DNA of 64,000 nt from Phlyctochytrium arcticum. Taxonomy: Eukaryota > Chytridiomycota > Chytridiomycetes > Chytridiales > Chytridiaceae. The translations under genes and the position numbers were made by a program. The notes below the pieces were generated by a model, which was not told where the DNA came from, searched no databases, and saw only the letters and a list, made by a program, of their open reading frames with translations. Of this stretch, positions 28,957 to 42,156 are shown one piece after another (position 1 is the first letter of the stretch; each line of letters starts with the position of its first letter). The stretch spans positions 992,001 through 1,056,000 of the forward strand of contig JAHLKI010000007.1 of NCBI GenBank assembly GCA_025602905.1, read 5' to 3'.

Positions 28957-29632
28957 TTTTCTTTATCCTTGTGCGGGGGCATACCTTGAGCAGTGAAGTT
29001 TCGACTGAGCTAAGGTTTTTGCGGATTGAAAACTATACATCCATACCCGGTCTGCACGCCTCCTCCGGGGGGCGGGCAGCAATTTTTGGAACCCACCACC
29101 AATTGCGTGTCTCACTTTGTAAAGGATGAAAACTACGATCTGACTTTGACATGCCTGCCGTCCTGAGCAAGTGTCAGTTCAAATACTCTCATACGTTCGT
29201 TCTCATCGATGACTGTGGTCCCAGATCAGCGGCACGAACCCACATTGTGATTGGGGTAAGTTATGCGCAAGACTTGCAAGTGAGGGATGTGGGACAGCTA
29301 CTCAGACAGCGGGGAGAGGATGGAATCGGGATGTGGGACAGCTACTCAGACAGTTGGGAGAAGATGGAATCCAATCCTACCACCTCCTAGGCCGATCTTC
29401 AACACAGCCCGCCCGATTTTCTTTATCCTTGTGCGGGGCCATACCTTGAGCGTTGAAGTTTCGACTGAGCTAAGGTTTTTGCGGATTGAAAATTATACAT
29501 CCATACCCGGTCTGCACGCCTCCTCCCTCCGGGGGGCGGGCAGCAATTTTTGGAACCCAACACCAAATGCGTGTTTACTATTGTACAGGATGAAAACCAC
29601 GATCTGACTCTGCCGTCCTGACCAACTGTCAT
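28957..29632 (+). repeat. about 210-bp direct repeat pair, 460 bp apart
   Basis: The two copies run 28957-29170 and 29417-29632. Shared blocks include CTTTATCCTTGTGCGGGG, GAAGTTTCGACTGAGCTAAG and GGGGGGCGGGCAGCAATTTT, with scattered substitutions and a 4-base insertion (CTCC). Copy 1 follows a TATA box. They may be remnants of two LTR-like or promoter-like duplicates. No terminal TG/CA or target duplication could be fixed. Confidence 0.8.
29284..29371 (+). repeat. 44-bp tandem duplication
   Basis: GGGATGTGGGACAGCTACTC begins at 29284 and again at 29328. The 44-base units differ at a few positions near their ends. Confidence 0.85.
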
Positions 29633-29898
29633 GTCAAACCCTCATGCGTGAATGATGGTTACATTTCAAATTATCCATGCATCGCTTGTAGTGAGACATT
29701 ACATTCTCAACGGGATGGATGATGCAGTGTGTTTAGGAAGGACGGGCACATGAACTTCAGGATTTTTGAATATATACAGAATTGAAAAGAGCTACGTGCG
29801 GTGATCAACTCTCACAACACATTGAGACATCAGGATTGTGATGAAACGTAGCACTTTGTAACAGAAAGGAATGAAAAGTATCGAAAAGCATAATCCCA

Positions 29899-31570
29899 TC
29901 AATAGGGCGTCTGCTCAAACAAAAAGCTGACACTTTCACCATTGTGGATGCGTCGGATGGCTTCGGCAAACACTCCCGCAATGTCAAAAACTCTCAATTT
30001 GCCTGCACCCCTGTCCAAATGTCCCTGCTGGGGAACGCTGTTGGAGACTACGATTTCGTCAATGCTGGAGTTGGCAATGCGCTCGACAGCATTGCCGGAA
30101 AGGATCCCGTGGGTGACCAACGCGTAGATCTTTGTTGCACCAGACTGGGTCAAGAGTTCTGCAGCACGGGTGATGGTGAAGGATGTGTCGGCAATGTCGT
30201 CAACAAGAATGCAAACACGGTCGGCGACGTCCCCGACGAGAATCAGTTCTGATCCAGTGGCGACACGACGCTCTTTGTGTATGAGGGCAAATTCCATATT
30301 GAGCTTGTCGGCAATGAGCGTCGCACTATTATACAAAGTTTCAGACTAGCATGAAAAGCGACAAAGGGGAAAAGGAACCTACCGCTTAGCACCACCAGCA
30401 TCGGGAGATACAATAACTGCATTCTTGTAGTCGGGTATCTTTTCTTTTATGTACTTTAGCATCAAGGGTTGACTGTACAGGTTGTCCACGGGGATGTCGA
30501 AAAAGCCCTGAAATTGTGGATCGTGTAGGTCCATGGTAATGATATGATCCGCACCTATTCGATAACACTTAGACTTTCAGAATTAAAGTATGGTGATCGT
30601 GACAACTTACCGGCTGCCATCAACATGTTTGCAATCAGAGTTCCACTTCGAGCGCTCCAATGCTTGTAGCTTCCAGTGCCTGATACCGTTGGCGTGGTTG
30701 GCCGAACTCCGTGGGCCAGAGCTGCTGCTGCTGCGGTGGAAGATAGACCAGCCGCTTCCGGGTCTTCCTCCGGCACTGGTGGAGGTACTGGCACGAGCGG
30801 GCGTACCGAAACATTGGATTGTGAGCGGCTGATGCTCGACACTCGGCCGGAAAAGTCGAGCGACATGGTCGATTCTGTTCGCGTGCCACTTTTCAACTTT
30901 GGGGCTGGAGTATCTGATGTCACGCTATCCCCATCAGCAAAGGAACTCGAGAAGGATTCTGATACGCCGTCTATTGTTTCGACTTCTGCCACGGCGGTAA
31001 CCGCCCGAACGACGCCGTCGCGCTCGGCGATCTCCAAGTCCATATAGGATTCATGACGCGTTGGAGGTGGACTATGCAGTACGACTGAAGCATTGTTTCT
31101 GGCCAGATCCATGCCATCAGTGTTCATGGCCAGAGAAGCCACTTTGGGGACTTCCTGTGGAGGGATCCGGGACAAGGGCATTCCGTTGCGTTTGTACGGT
31201 GTTTCGGGCTGTCGGGCATATGGAAAGCAAGGAATCACGGCCGTGACTTTTCTGAGAGAGTTTGTCCATACGTTAGCTTACTGTGTCAAGTAACAAAGAC
31301 CTGCTCACAGAAGAACACCAACCTAGCCGAGGCCGTCTTGCACGCCGCGATCATAATGAGCATTTCGATAAAGTGATCATTGACGTTTCCACATCCCGAT
31401 TGGATAATGTAGACATCCTGCTCACGCACACTTTCACCGACTTCCACGTTGGTCTCCTTGTTGGAAAACTTGGTCAGTGTGCACTTGCTGAGAGGCGCGC
31501 CGAGACGCTCTGAAATGGCCTGGGCAAGCGCAGGATGGCTGGAGCCCGCAAGAAGAGAAATATCACGCAT
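29899..31570 (-). CDS. PRPS: ribose-phosphate pyrophosphokinase (PRPP synthetase) with long internal insert
   Basis: Makes PRPP from ribose 5-phosphate and ATP for nucleotide, His and Trp synthesis. Start [19 protein letters not shown] at 31570. Family blocks in order: [59 protein letters not shown], the catalytic loop [11 protein letters not shown], and the PRPP-binding loop [16 protein letters not shown]. It ends [11 protein letters not shown]. Introns interrupt at about 31240-31310, 30555-30605 and 30330-30380. Between PYARQ and ADHII lies an insert of roughly 150 Ser/Pro/Ala-rich residues within one exon. This resembles the non-homologous regions of yeast Prs1/Prs5, which link PRPP synthetase to cell-wall signalling. 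Whether the function is shared is unknown. Confidence 0.92.
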
Positions 31571-31824
31571 TATGCTGCTGTCTTGGTGGTGGATAAGGGT
31601 GGGGTTTAAATAGAGATTGCTGCCCGCAATGGGGAAGGAAAGCCGTGGTTGTTTCGGCGGTTTCGGCGGACGTTGGGGTTTCTGATTTCCATCTCTTCCT
31701 GTTGAAGCAGACATGAATGGCGCAGCATTTCCATCGCCGCAAAATCCCGAACCACCTCGGCGAAAAGCGGGATTCCCGGAAAGCTGGCCGTTCACCAGAA
31801 AGCACTCAATTGAAAGTTACCGAA

Positions 31825-32737
31825 ATGCATACAGAACTTGCAGTCATCTTTCTCTTGTCAGGCTTGCTTCTAATTCGCCTAATTTGGCTGTTGCCAATAT
31901 GGACAAGATGCTCTTCTTCGACACGACGGCAGCCTGGCGGTCTCAAAATGAAAACCAAGACTTTGATCATCCTGGGATCTGGCAAGCACGCGTTTTTTGG
32001 TAGAAACGAAAACCAAAGTGCGGGGCACTAACACTCCCCAAAGGCGGGCATACTATGGAAATGTTTCGACTACTGCGAGGTGTTGATTTAAAGATGTTCT
32101 CGCCTCGAGTTTATGTGTGTGCGGCAACAGACAAGGGCAGCACTGACAAGGTTGCCGAATTTGAGGGGGATGGGGAGCTCGATGTGGGTACCACTGATGA
32201 ACAACCCCCAGAAAAGAGATCCTAATGGCTGCAGTAGTGGTCGATATATCGGATTCCGCGTGTCCGCGAAGTTGGCCAGTCCTTTTCATCTACGACGATC
32301 ACATTCACCAAATCCCTGATGGCTTCCATGTCATTATTGCTCAAAATGAGTCCAGATATAGTAAGGATTTTCGGTTATTTCTTGAAAATGACTAGAGATT
32401 CATACTGATAACTGGTGTGTGATTTAGATATTGTGCAATGGTCCTGGTACTTGTGTGCCAATCTGCCTATTGTCCTATCTATTGAGAGTATGTACAAAAA
32501 ATGGGGAAATCACGCGCGTCAGAGGCAGCATCCAACCTTACAGAAAATTCTTTTTTCTAGGTCCTACTACCCTTCTCCTCCTCCCCGCGCATCATTTACG
32601 TAGAGTCGATCGCGCGCGTGTCGTCACTGTCCTTGTCGGGAAAAATCCTGTACTGGATCACGGACCGCTTTTTTGTGCAGTGGCCGCAACTCACGAAAAC
32701 GTATCCGGGAGCAGAATTTCGGGGCCGGATGGTTTAA
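31825..32737 (+). CDS. ALG14: ALG14-like UDP-GlcNAc transferase membrane-anchor subunit
   Basis: Recruits catalytic ALG13 to the ER for the second step of dolichol-linked N-glycan assembly. The gene is split into five exons of which no single frame is long, so it is easily missed. Exons: 31825-31981 (N-terminal TM helix LAVIFLLSGLLLIRLIWLL, then KTLIILGSG), 32044-32170 or so (GHTMEMFRLLRGVD, SPRVYVCAATDKGS), about 32235-32360 (YRIPRVREVGQSFSSTTITF, KMSPDI), about 32428-32488 (ILCNGPGTCVPICLLSYLL) and about 32560-32737 (IIYVESIARVSSLSLSGKIL, DRFFVQWPQL, GRMV). The first intron (31982-32043) has GC-AG ends. The GSGGHT and CNGPGTCVP motifs are diagnostic. Confidence 0.9.
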
Positions 32738-35700
32738 GCTGTTGTTCCTGACGATCGGGCCAAGACTCTGTGTTGAGTTGGAAGAGGGGGGAGAGTCGGC
32801 TGCTTCCGTGTTTTCTGTGGATGTTGGAGTTAACGCGACCATTCGTTGAAAAGTCTCCCCAGATTAGACTTTGGTTTACCTCTTGTTTGTGAGCAGCCTT
32901 CTTCAATTCCTCCCGTTTCTTGACCTGCTCATAAAAGAGTGCATCTTCCTTCTTTATCGTCTGCATCCACATCACCATCAATACCGTCACACCCAACCAC
33001 CGCCAAAAAGCCACAACGCACCTCCTTGAGTTCATTCAAAATCTTTTTCTGCTCATTGATAACATCCTTCTTTTTGACATGCCCGACTTCCCACACGGCA
33101 TGAACAACCTCCAAATCTGGCGTAGTGGGACGCACACCTTCTACATGCAACGAGCGCTCCAACGTTGCATAAACATCTAAAATCTTGAAGTCGAGGTATC
33201 GCTCTATCAACGCCAATTTGATTCGGTGGGATGTGGGGAGTGCGGATGTATCAACGGGCTGGAGGTGCATGAGAAGAGAGTAGAGTTTGGCCCGGAGATT
33301 TTCGTTCATTTCGCGGATGACGGGTGTGAAGGTTGTGTCCTGTTAGAGAATAATTCAGTACAAGGCTACTTTCGAGTGAAGTGAAGCACAAAAGAGGACA
33401 TACTTTTAGTGGGCGCACGCTACCCAAAGGATTGCCTTCCTTTTCGGAGACGGTTCCGTCTGGACCCTGTTCAACTACAAACGCAACGCGGTTTAGTTCA
33501 AACCTCCAAGACGCTACAATCGAGGCATATTTTACGTACTTCCCAAATGTTTCTCCTCCCCAACCCACAAATCAACCACTAAACCTACCAATCCACCCGG
33601 CCACCCCCGCCATTCATTCACAAAATCCTTGGTAATAGGATTCTCCATCAAATCATTCAGAAAGCCCAGCCCGCACATTCGTATTTCGCGACACTGGTTG
33701 GGGGATGCAATCAAGTCGAGGAGCGTGTACAGCCCGGATGTTTTCAAGAACGCACATTCGTTTTGCGTCTCAAAGGAGATGGCGGCCCATAATGCCGTCA
33801 GGGCTGTTTGGTGCATGAGGCGCTGTTCGGGTAAAGAGGGCGAGTGGAAGGAGAGGTAGTTGACTAGGACCGGGACGCTGGACGGTGGAGAGGTGCCGAA
33901 TAAAGCGCGGTTGGGAGGGTGCTGACACAGAGATGTGATTAATAGCAGGGCGGTTCGATGGGTCTCTGGTGGGTGAATATTGGAAGAGAGTATATCTGTA
34001 CCAGAATATATCACGATGCGAATCAAGCGGTGGGAAGGAGATTTCTTTTACCTATCAGAACAGGAAATAATCCCATTTCTCCCGTCTCCCCTCGCAACTC
34101 GGGCGCGTTTTCCGAAACAACAGTCAACACCTGCAACACTGCATTGACCAATCCCACAATATCACTGGTCGGATTGGGATTGGCCATATCATCGGATGCG
34201 ACATTGGTGTCTTTATCGATTGCGGCAGAAAGGAAATGTTGGAGGGGGTCGAGGAGCCGGGACGTATATGATGGCCTCACGACAATGATTTTTTGGAGAA
34301 GGGTTGTGATCTAAAAGAGGGTTAGATAAAACGAAAAGACGACGAAGGGGGTGTAATGTACTTGGTGCTGCAATCGCTTGATTTGTCGAAGGGACCATCG
34401 GTTCACCATGGGATTTGAGCTGTCAAATTCGAGATACAGAATGCAGAATTGGAGGAGACCTCGCTGGATCGTTGAAAATGAGCACATTGAACGTCCAAAT
34501 TCCGCTCGCGATTTTACCTGAAGCATTTGGTCCAACATGGCGGGATGTTCTGCAAAGATCATGGCGAGTGACATCAATTGTCTTTTAAATGCAAAATCAT
34601 CTGGACAGGGTGGTTCTTCCTCGGCTGTGTCCGAAGCTTTATCACCCCACGCCAACTCGTCCCCAAAGAGGAGGTCACATAACAAATCGACAAACCCCGT
34701 GTGCAAGAATTCAGAGACGGAATCGATGGGCGCAAAAAGGGCAATATCTGCGCAGAGCAGTGCGAGCTCGTTTCGACATGCGCGGTCGACTTCGCGCGGC
34801 ATGTGACTGCTGGTCGCTGAGGCTAAGCGTCGGAGAGCTGTTGCGAGGGCCGAGATACAATCGGGGTGAATTAACACGGTTGCGACGGATTCGCGGTGCC
34901 GGCATTCGAGCGCGTTCCATAGTGTCTCGATTAGGATTGAAACTGTTGGTTCGTCGGTTAGATGTGCGAGGTAGTTTGCTAATACGGGGAGGGTATTATC
35001 TGTGACCGGGGAACGCTTAATGGAAGATAATTTCCGGTGATTAGCTTCGATAGACTTACGTTGGACCATTTGGAGACAGCAGGCAGCAGAGGGTGACAGT
35101 CGGCGAAGGATTCGGAAAGGATCGGCAAATGGCATTTTGGGCGTAGTGGACGCGAACACATTCATTGAATCTTGCATCCGAAGCAGGATGGTAATGTTCT
35201 CTACGACCCGACTTTTGCATGCAGGGATGAGAATGTTTGTAGGGGACATGGGTTCGGAGTGGGACTTACGCGTCTGCCATCATGTCGAGAAGCTCTCGTT
35301 CCTGTTCCAAGCCTGCAACATCTGGAGCTTCCTGTACTGTTGTCGTGACTCGCACGCGTTGTGATGGCGGGGCATCAGTCTTATCGAGCAACCATGGATA
35401 CGTGACGATCCGGTGACAGGATACGGGCGCTGATATACGGGGTCCCCCGCACAGTTTGTAAAGAAGGGCAACGACCGCCGGGAACATCGGGAGTGTATGC
35501 GTGTCGCTTGTCCCCCGGGCTGTATCCGCGTCAACGGCAATCAAATCCGCCACGGAAGATGTGAATCGAATGAAATCTCGCTTCAGTTCCTCGACGTGCT
35601 TGTCGCCCTGGTCGTTAATGAGGGGTTTACTGGTGATGACGGTGAGCAGCTTGATGAGGGGTGGTCGGAGGACTGCAGATCCTCCGGCGCATATCCGATC

Positions 35701-36146
35701 CTCCAGAAGTGTGAGAATGTGGGCGAAGGGGTGTAAATGAATCAGAGGCTATAAGGGTAGATTTGTATTAAAAAATCTCATGTATATAGCGAACGGGTTT
35801 CATTTTCGCTGCGTTTTACCAATCCTTGGGCAAAGACGATCGAGCACCGTTCCAGAACGGATGCATGACGATCCCATAACTTTGTAGTGTGATGCGATGT
35901 CAACAAGTGTGCGAATTTCTCCCATTGAATCGACCCCGTTTCTGCCGGTCGTGCAAAACTGGGTAAAAGACGCTTGATGAGAATTCGTCGGCGGGCTGTT
36001 GTGGGAATCTTTGATATGGCTTCGGTGGGCGGATGATGAGGTGGGGAGACGTTCGTGGCATGATGCGATGAGACGGGTGGTATTGGGTCCTTCCCGACGA
36101 GAACTCCTCCTCCAGGATGTGGCAGCCGGGCCCCAGTTTCGGCCAT
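32691..36146 (-). CDS. CFAP69: CFAP69-like flagellar armadillo-repeat protein
   Basis: A large multi-exon gene, start MAETGARLPHPGGG at 36146. The middle is helical-repeat (ARM-like) sequence, for example ESVATVLIHPDCISALATAL and AFLKTSGLYTLLDLIASPNQ. The C-terminal block is the best evidence: IREMNENLRAKLYSLLMHL, IKLALIERYLDFKILDVYAT and LHVEGVRPTTPDLEVVHAVW are the conserved end of CFAP69, a central-apparatus/motile-cilium protein. At least nine introns are needed and their small exons are approximate. The very C-terminus after AHKQE (near 32875) is unsettled: reading through ends at 32691, which would overlap the convergent ALG14 coding end; a GTAAAC donor at that point allows a shorter or altered tail. 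Confidence 0.82.
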
Positions 36147-36939
36147 GTTAAACTATTTGATTTTTCTCGGGTTTTAGATCTGCCCAAATTTTGGCAGAAG
36201 GTCGGAATTTGCATCACGTCAGCAGCAATGGCATCTGGCTGTGAAGTTCATTTACATCGGCATTCCCTGGCACTCGCTCCTTGGCAGTCCTTGCCCTGCC
36301 AGCCCTGGGGTTATGCATAGTACGTTTCATTTTCTGCGTTACGAATCATCTTCTGAGCGGCCTTAGCTTTTGGATCATACACTGTTGAAAGGTTGATGAT
36401 GCCGACGCGAACGGACACTACGCGAGGCATAATACATTTGCCGTTGTAAGCTCCTGCCGCATATTTTCATTCAACAGGCTCCAAAATTGAGGAAAAACTG
36501 CTCAAACGACCGCAGTTAAGAGATGAAGGGGGAAAGACTTTTACCTCGAGTAAGTGCTTTCCTAGTCGCTGCGCAAACAAATATGTGCATCTCTGCTTGT
36601 CGGATCGACTTGGGACATGATTAACCTGATTGCAGTAACTGCATATATATGCATAGGTTACTTACATTGGTAGTTGAAGCAAATAAGTCCTAAGGTAAAC
36701 CCAAGTATCATATTATACACCTGGTGGTTCTAAGTTGTGGAAATCAACAAAGATTTACTTTGTTTTCCCCGGGTAATCGTATCACGTCATCACTTGGAAC
36801 ACCCTTGGGTTTTGGCCCTTGGGATTTTTGTCGTTGAGGATTGGTGGGATTTCCAGAGCAACTTTTTTAGCAGCAACGAAGAAGAAGGACATTAAAACAT
36901 TTGAGTAGACCAAGCTTACCGGGGAGCATCAAACAAAGA
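36147..36939. other. divergent intergenic region
   Basis: About 790 bases between the CFAP69 start and the NTF2-like gene. No coding frame, repeat or structured element is apparent. It should hold both promoters. Confidence 0.4.
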
Positions 36940-37709
36940 ATGGAGAATCCGCGAACAGACATTGCCATTGCGGTGCTGCCCGCGATTCTGTCCACCGACA
37001 CCTCCTCAGTAGAACGCGCAATCGACCAGTACATGGCCGACGATGTCGTCTTTGCCCACCCCTTCTTCACGGCCAAGGGCAAGCGACAAGTCAAGCGGCT
37101 ATATGTCTCCTGGAGCAAAATCTGCCGAAGTTTTCCCAAAATCATCTTTCATGGCATATGTAAAAAACCCACATCACATGAAGTTTGTGAAATTCCCTGC
37201 CGCTCAAATTTGGTTCCATAGGGTTCAATGAGGACTCGCAACGGCTCGTCCTCGACATTGATTATCAGATGCATCCTCTCATCTATCCAACAACTTCCCC
37301 CCAGCAAGCCCGTATAGTCACAATCCTGCATCTCCGAAAAGTCGTATCTGATGGCACAAAGCGCTATCTGATTACCCGTCAAGAGGTATGTAGCTCTGTA
37401 CTTGATAGTATATCAAAGGCTAACTCTACCTATCAGGACTATTACCCAACCGATTCTATAATAGCAGCATTTATCCCTCAGCCATTTTCATGGCTGGGAC
37501 GTGTCGTCGCTCAAACCATGCTACGTATGAATGCCGCCTGGACCATTGATGTACTGGGCACGGTCGGGATTGGCCTGGGCGTCGTGTGGGATTACTTCGG
37601 ATGGAAAAATCGCTCGCAGGAAACTATAATAGAAGCCAATGCCATTAATGGAAACGTAGCGTATAGCATCAATGGATTTAGTGGTATTGAGGAAGACAAG
37701 CTGGACTAG
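36940..37709 (+). CDS. SigF/NTF2-like domain membrane protein (fungal type)
   Basis: Three exons (36940-37159, 37222-37385, 37437-37709) give 219 residues. The first 150 form an NTF2/SnoaL-like fold: AIDQYMADDVVFAHPFF at the start and LVLDIDYQMHPLIYPTTSP in the middle, then TILHLRKVVSDGTKRYLITR. This layout is found in uncharacterised fungal proteins described as SigF-like NTF2-like. A hydrophobic segment (AAWTIDVLGTVGIGLGVVW) near residues 165-183 suggests a membrane anchor. The catalytic role is unknown. The TTG at 36901 extends the frame, but the ATG at 36940 is the natural start. Introns are 62 and 51 bp. Confidence 0.7.
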
Positions 37710-38035
37710 TTTCACGTAGATAGCTGGCCCAGGACAGTTGGGACGCGATTTTCTTACAATTTTGGGCAACGCACATCAGGACCAACTCCCAAGGCTTTTC
37801 TTGGCGAATTTCCAACATGTCATCCACCACAATTGTCATAGGACTCTGTATTCGGGACTCTTAGGACACAGTTGAGAAGACATGTATTATGTACAATAAT
37901 CAGCACCTTTAATCAAAAATCGTTCACCAAAAACGTAAAATAAAAAAAAATGTTTTTCGTGCGAAAAAAAATATAAAAAGCTCGCAACGAAAGAAAGTTG
38001 GCGAAAAACAAAAGCGCCTTTCAGAAGAAAACTAA
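37710..38035. other. 3' intergenic spacer
   Basis: This 326-base AT-rich spacer lies between two convergent genes, with A-runs (37946-37955, 37966-37973). No gene is seen. Confidence 0.4.
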
Positions 38036-39965
<1,930 letters not shown>

Positions 39966-40539
39966 TTTGGGGAATTGCGAACGAAACGCGATCTTGCCGA
40001 TCTTGCAGAACGGTGCGCGAAAGTGTCATGGACGTGAAAGCGCAGCTCCGTGTCAAACCCTACCGTACCGTACTTGCGCAGGCAGAAGAAGGAACGAATG
40101 CTGGGGTGAGATATGCCTATCCATATCATACTGGAGGATGCAAGGCGACCACCCTTTAAGCATTTAGCACTGCCGAGTAGTGGCAGGCGACAAGTAAAAG
40201 ATTTCATAGGGTTATGAGCATGATTGAACGAAAAAGACTACAGTCTGGAATATCTGGAGAGATGGAGAACACTGCTTGATACTATTTGCTCAATCTCTGT
40301 GTCGACGAAAGATTTCAACACTTGCTGAAAGAAAGATGATGCTCAAAGATCAGTTTGCAATGGTTTGTTTATCTTCATCACGATCGCGCATTCTCGCGAG
40401 CAGAATTGACATGAGCCGGAGCGGAACGATAAAACTCCTCACGGTCCGGTAGAAAATCTCATCTCAATCGAAAGAGGGAAACATGGTCAGATTAGACATT
40501 TCGTCGGCGATCACTCTCCGACGTGACGGCGGCGACGTC
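39966..40539. other. upstream region of the kinase gene
   Basis: About 570 bases. No supported gene; short frames on both strands lack protein character. It probably holds the kinase promoter. Confidence 0.35.
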
Positions 40540-41395
40540 GTATGGAACTAAATAATGGAAGCCCGCGCGGCGCAGTAGGAACCCCAGACGGACCAGACAC
40601 CAAACCGTCCTGACCTGTCATCAAAATTCCAAACCCTGTTCCAAACCACTCCCCCCATCGTAACTCGTATCGAGATTCGACGGATGAAGCAGATAGCACC
40701 GGAGATGGGAGGATGTTATCGAAGGCCAGAGGGAATACTCAAACAGTCCGCGGAATCAAGAACAACGAGAGAACAGCGAGAATAAGTAGGGGTCTAAAAT
40801 CGGCATTCAACTTGATTTCAAGCACCTGTCAAAAGTCAAGACTGGGGAAAAAGTGGCGGGCCAAAAAGCTGCGCAGTCTCGATTTGTCAGCGATTTGTGG
40901 AAATTTGGAAAAGCACTTCCCTCAACAATCTCAACCAAGAAAACAAGGTGGTGGTAACAACACTTGAACTATCCTTGCACAACAAGTATCGACAGCTTGT
41001 TGCAAACACTCAGCTGCTTGGATTGCTGTACGTCGTCTTATTTCTGAGCCTCCAACCGATTCAATTGCTCTGGCGCCGCTTCCACATGGAACTGTCACGG
41101 ACCGGTAAGTAATTTTTTCAGCCGAAATGTCACCTTCGTCCAAGTTCTCAATTTTCTAGAAGAATACTCCGATAGCGAGTGCGAGAGACTACAGAAAAAT
41201 GCGGACGCTATCAACGATATATTTCTGGAAGCAGCACGGGCCAGAAGGGCCGCAATTGACAAGGGACTGCCAGTCGAGCCTTATACAGTCCTGGCGGTCG
41301 GAAAGAAGCCCATTCCGATACAAAGTCTTCCGGATGGATTGCAGCATCCCGATTTGCCATTGAAGAACTGCGAGACCCCGTCCAAAAGCTTGTAG
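40540..41395 (+). CDS. uncharacterised small membrane protein, spliced (start uncertain)
   Basis: The well-supported part is two exons. One ends at 41104 and encodes TLELSLHNKYRQLVANTQLL followed by one hydrophobic helix (LGLLYVVLFLSLQPIQLLW). It joins through a clean GTAAGT...CTAG intron (41105-41159) to an exon encoding EEYSDSECERLQKNADAIND and ending ETPSKSL at 41395. Upstream coding is likely: frames around 40710-40920 read like protein (for example QLDFKHLSKVKTGEKVAG), but I cannot settle the first exons or the ATG; the candidate at 40540 (MELNNGSPRG) is only one option. I do not recognise the family. Confidence 0.45.
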
Positions 41396-41503
41396 CATGT
41401 ATTTGAGAAGCATTGTGCGTGCAGTGGTGGAAATGTGTTAATGAGAGATTACGCCGCACCGTTCTGTTGGCGAAGTAGGTGAACTAACATCACCGCTAGG
41501 AAC

Positions 41504-41568
41504 AGATTACATGGCATCATGTTTCTGTGCATGTTTCGAGTTCTGTTTCACATGATGCCATGTAATCT
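41504..41568. repeat. perfect 19-bp inverted repeat with 27-bp loop
   Basis: AGATTACATGGCATCATGT (41504-41522) is the exact reverse complement of 41550-41568. A transcript would fold into a long hairpin. It could be a MITE relic or a small-RNA precursor; it lies downstream of the unassigned membrane-protein gene. Confidence 0.85.
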
Positions 41569-41847
41569 TACCTGCTTTGTCGATCCGAACAATTCTTATG
41601 GGACACTTCGGGTAGAAATTTCGAAGTTCGATGAATTGTTGTAGGATTTTGGTGAAAGCTTCGGAGCGCGACGATATGCCAATCCTAACATTGAATCCCC
41701 TATCACAATAAATTAAAGGGAGTTGCTGATGCAGCCGTGTGATATTTCTCCCGGTTCAGCCCATATGCTACTTTTAGCTACGTAGTCGCACCCTAGAGCA
41801 TAATGAATGAGTAATGCTGTCACGAAGTCCAAGATAAGTCATCTCAG

Positions 41848-42010
41848 GCGGACGAGACGGTGTCTCCCTCCCTCACCCTCCTCAAAAGACGGCGTCCTGT
41901 TCTTTCACTGATAAGTTCAGAATATGATGCCGCAACCAGATGCAGACTCTGCTCCGGCGGACGAGACGGGGTCTCCCTCCTTCACCCTCCACAGAAGACG
42001 ACATCCCGCT
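41848..42010 (+). repeat. about 50-bp direct repeats, 103 bp apart
   Basis: GGCGGACGAGACGG followed by KGTCTCCCTCC occurs near 41850 and 41957, continuing as CACCCTCC, then AGACGRC and TCC. The copies are imperfect. Confidence 0.7.
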
Positions 42011-42083
42011 GAGGAGGGCTTGCCTTGGCGGCTGTACCTGGGGTACCAACGTTTTCATCTACATCTGTGTCTAACGAGGCTAT

Positions 42084-42145
42084 TGTGATAGTGCATAACC
42101 AAATCCCATAGTATATACTATGGGATTTGGTTATGCACTATCACA
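42084..42145. repeat. 62-bp perfect palindrome
   Basis: The arm TGTGATAGTGCATAACCAAA continues as TCCCATAGTAT (42084-42114) and is followed without spacer by its exact reverse complement (42115-42145). The centre is the AT-rich TAGTATATACTA. It begins the 1.2-kb cis-element-rich region upstream of the viral primase. It could be a hairpin telomere junction, a resolution site or a MITE-like element. Confidence 0.95.
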
Positions 42146-42156
42146 GGGGAGATTCC

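Larger units (their letters stand above)
28467..29898. other. intergenic region with duplicated segments
   Basis: About 1.4 kb without a supported gene. It contains a TATATAAA motif (28923-28930), the long direct repeat pair 28957-29170/29417-29632 and a 44-bp tandem duplication (29284-29371). It separates the divergently oriented upstream end of the ODAD1-like gene from the 3' end of the PRPP synthetase gene. Confidence 0.55.
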
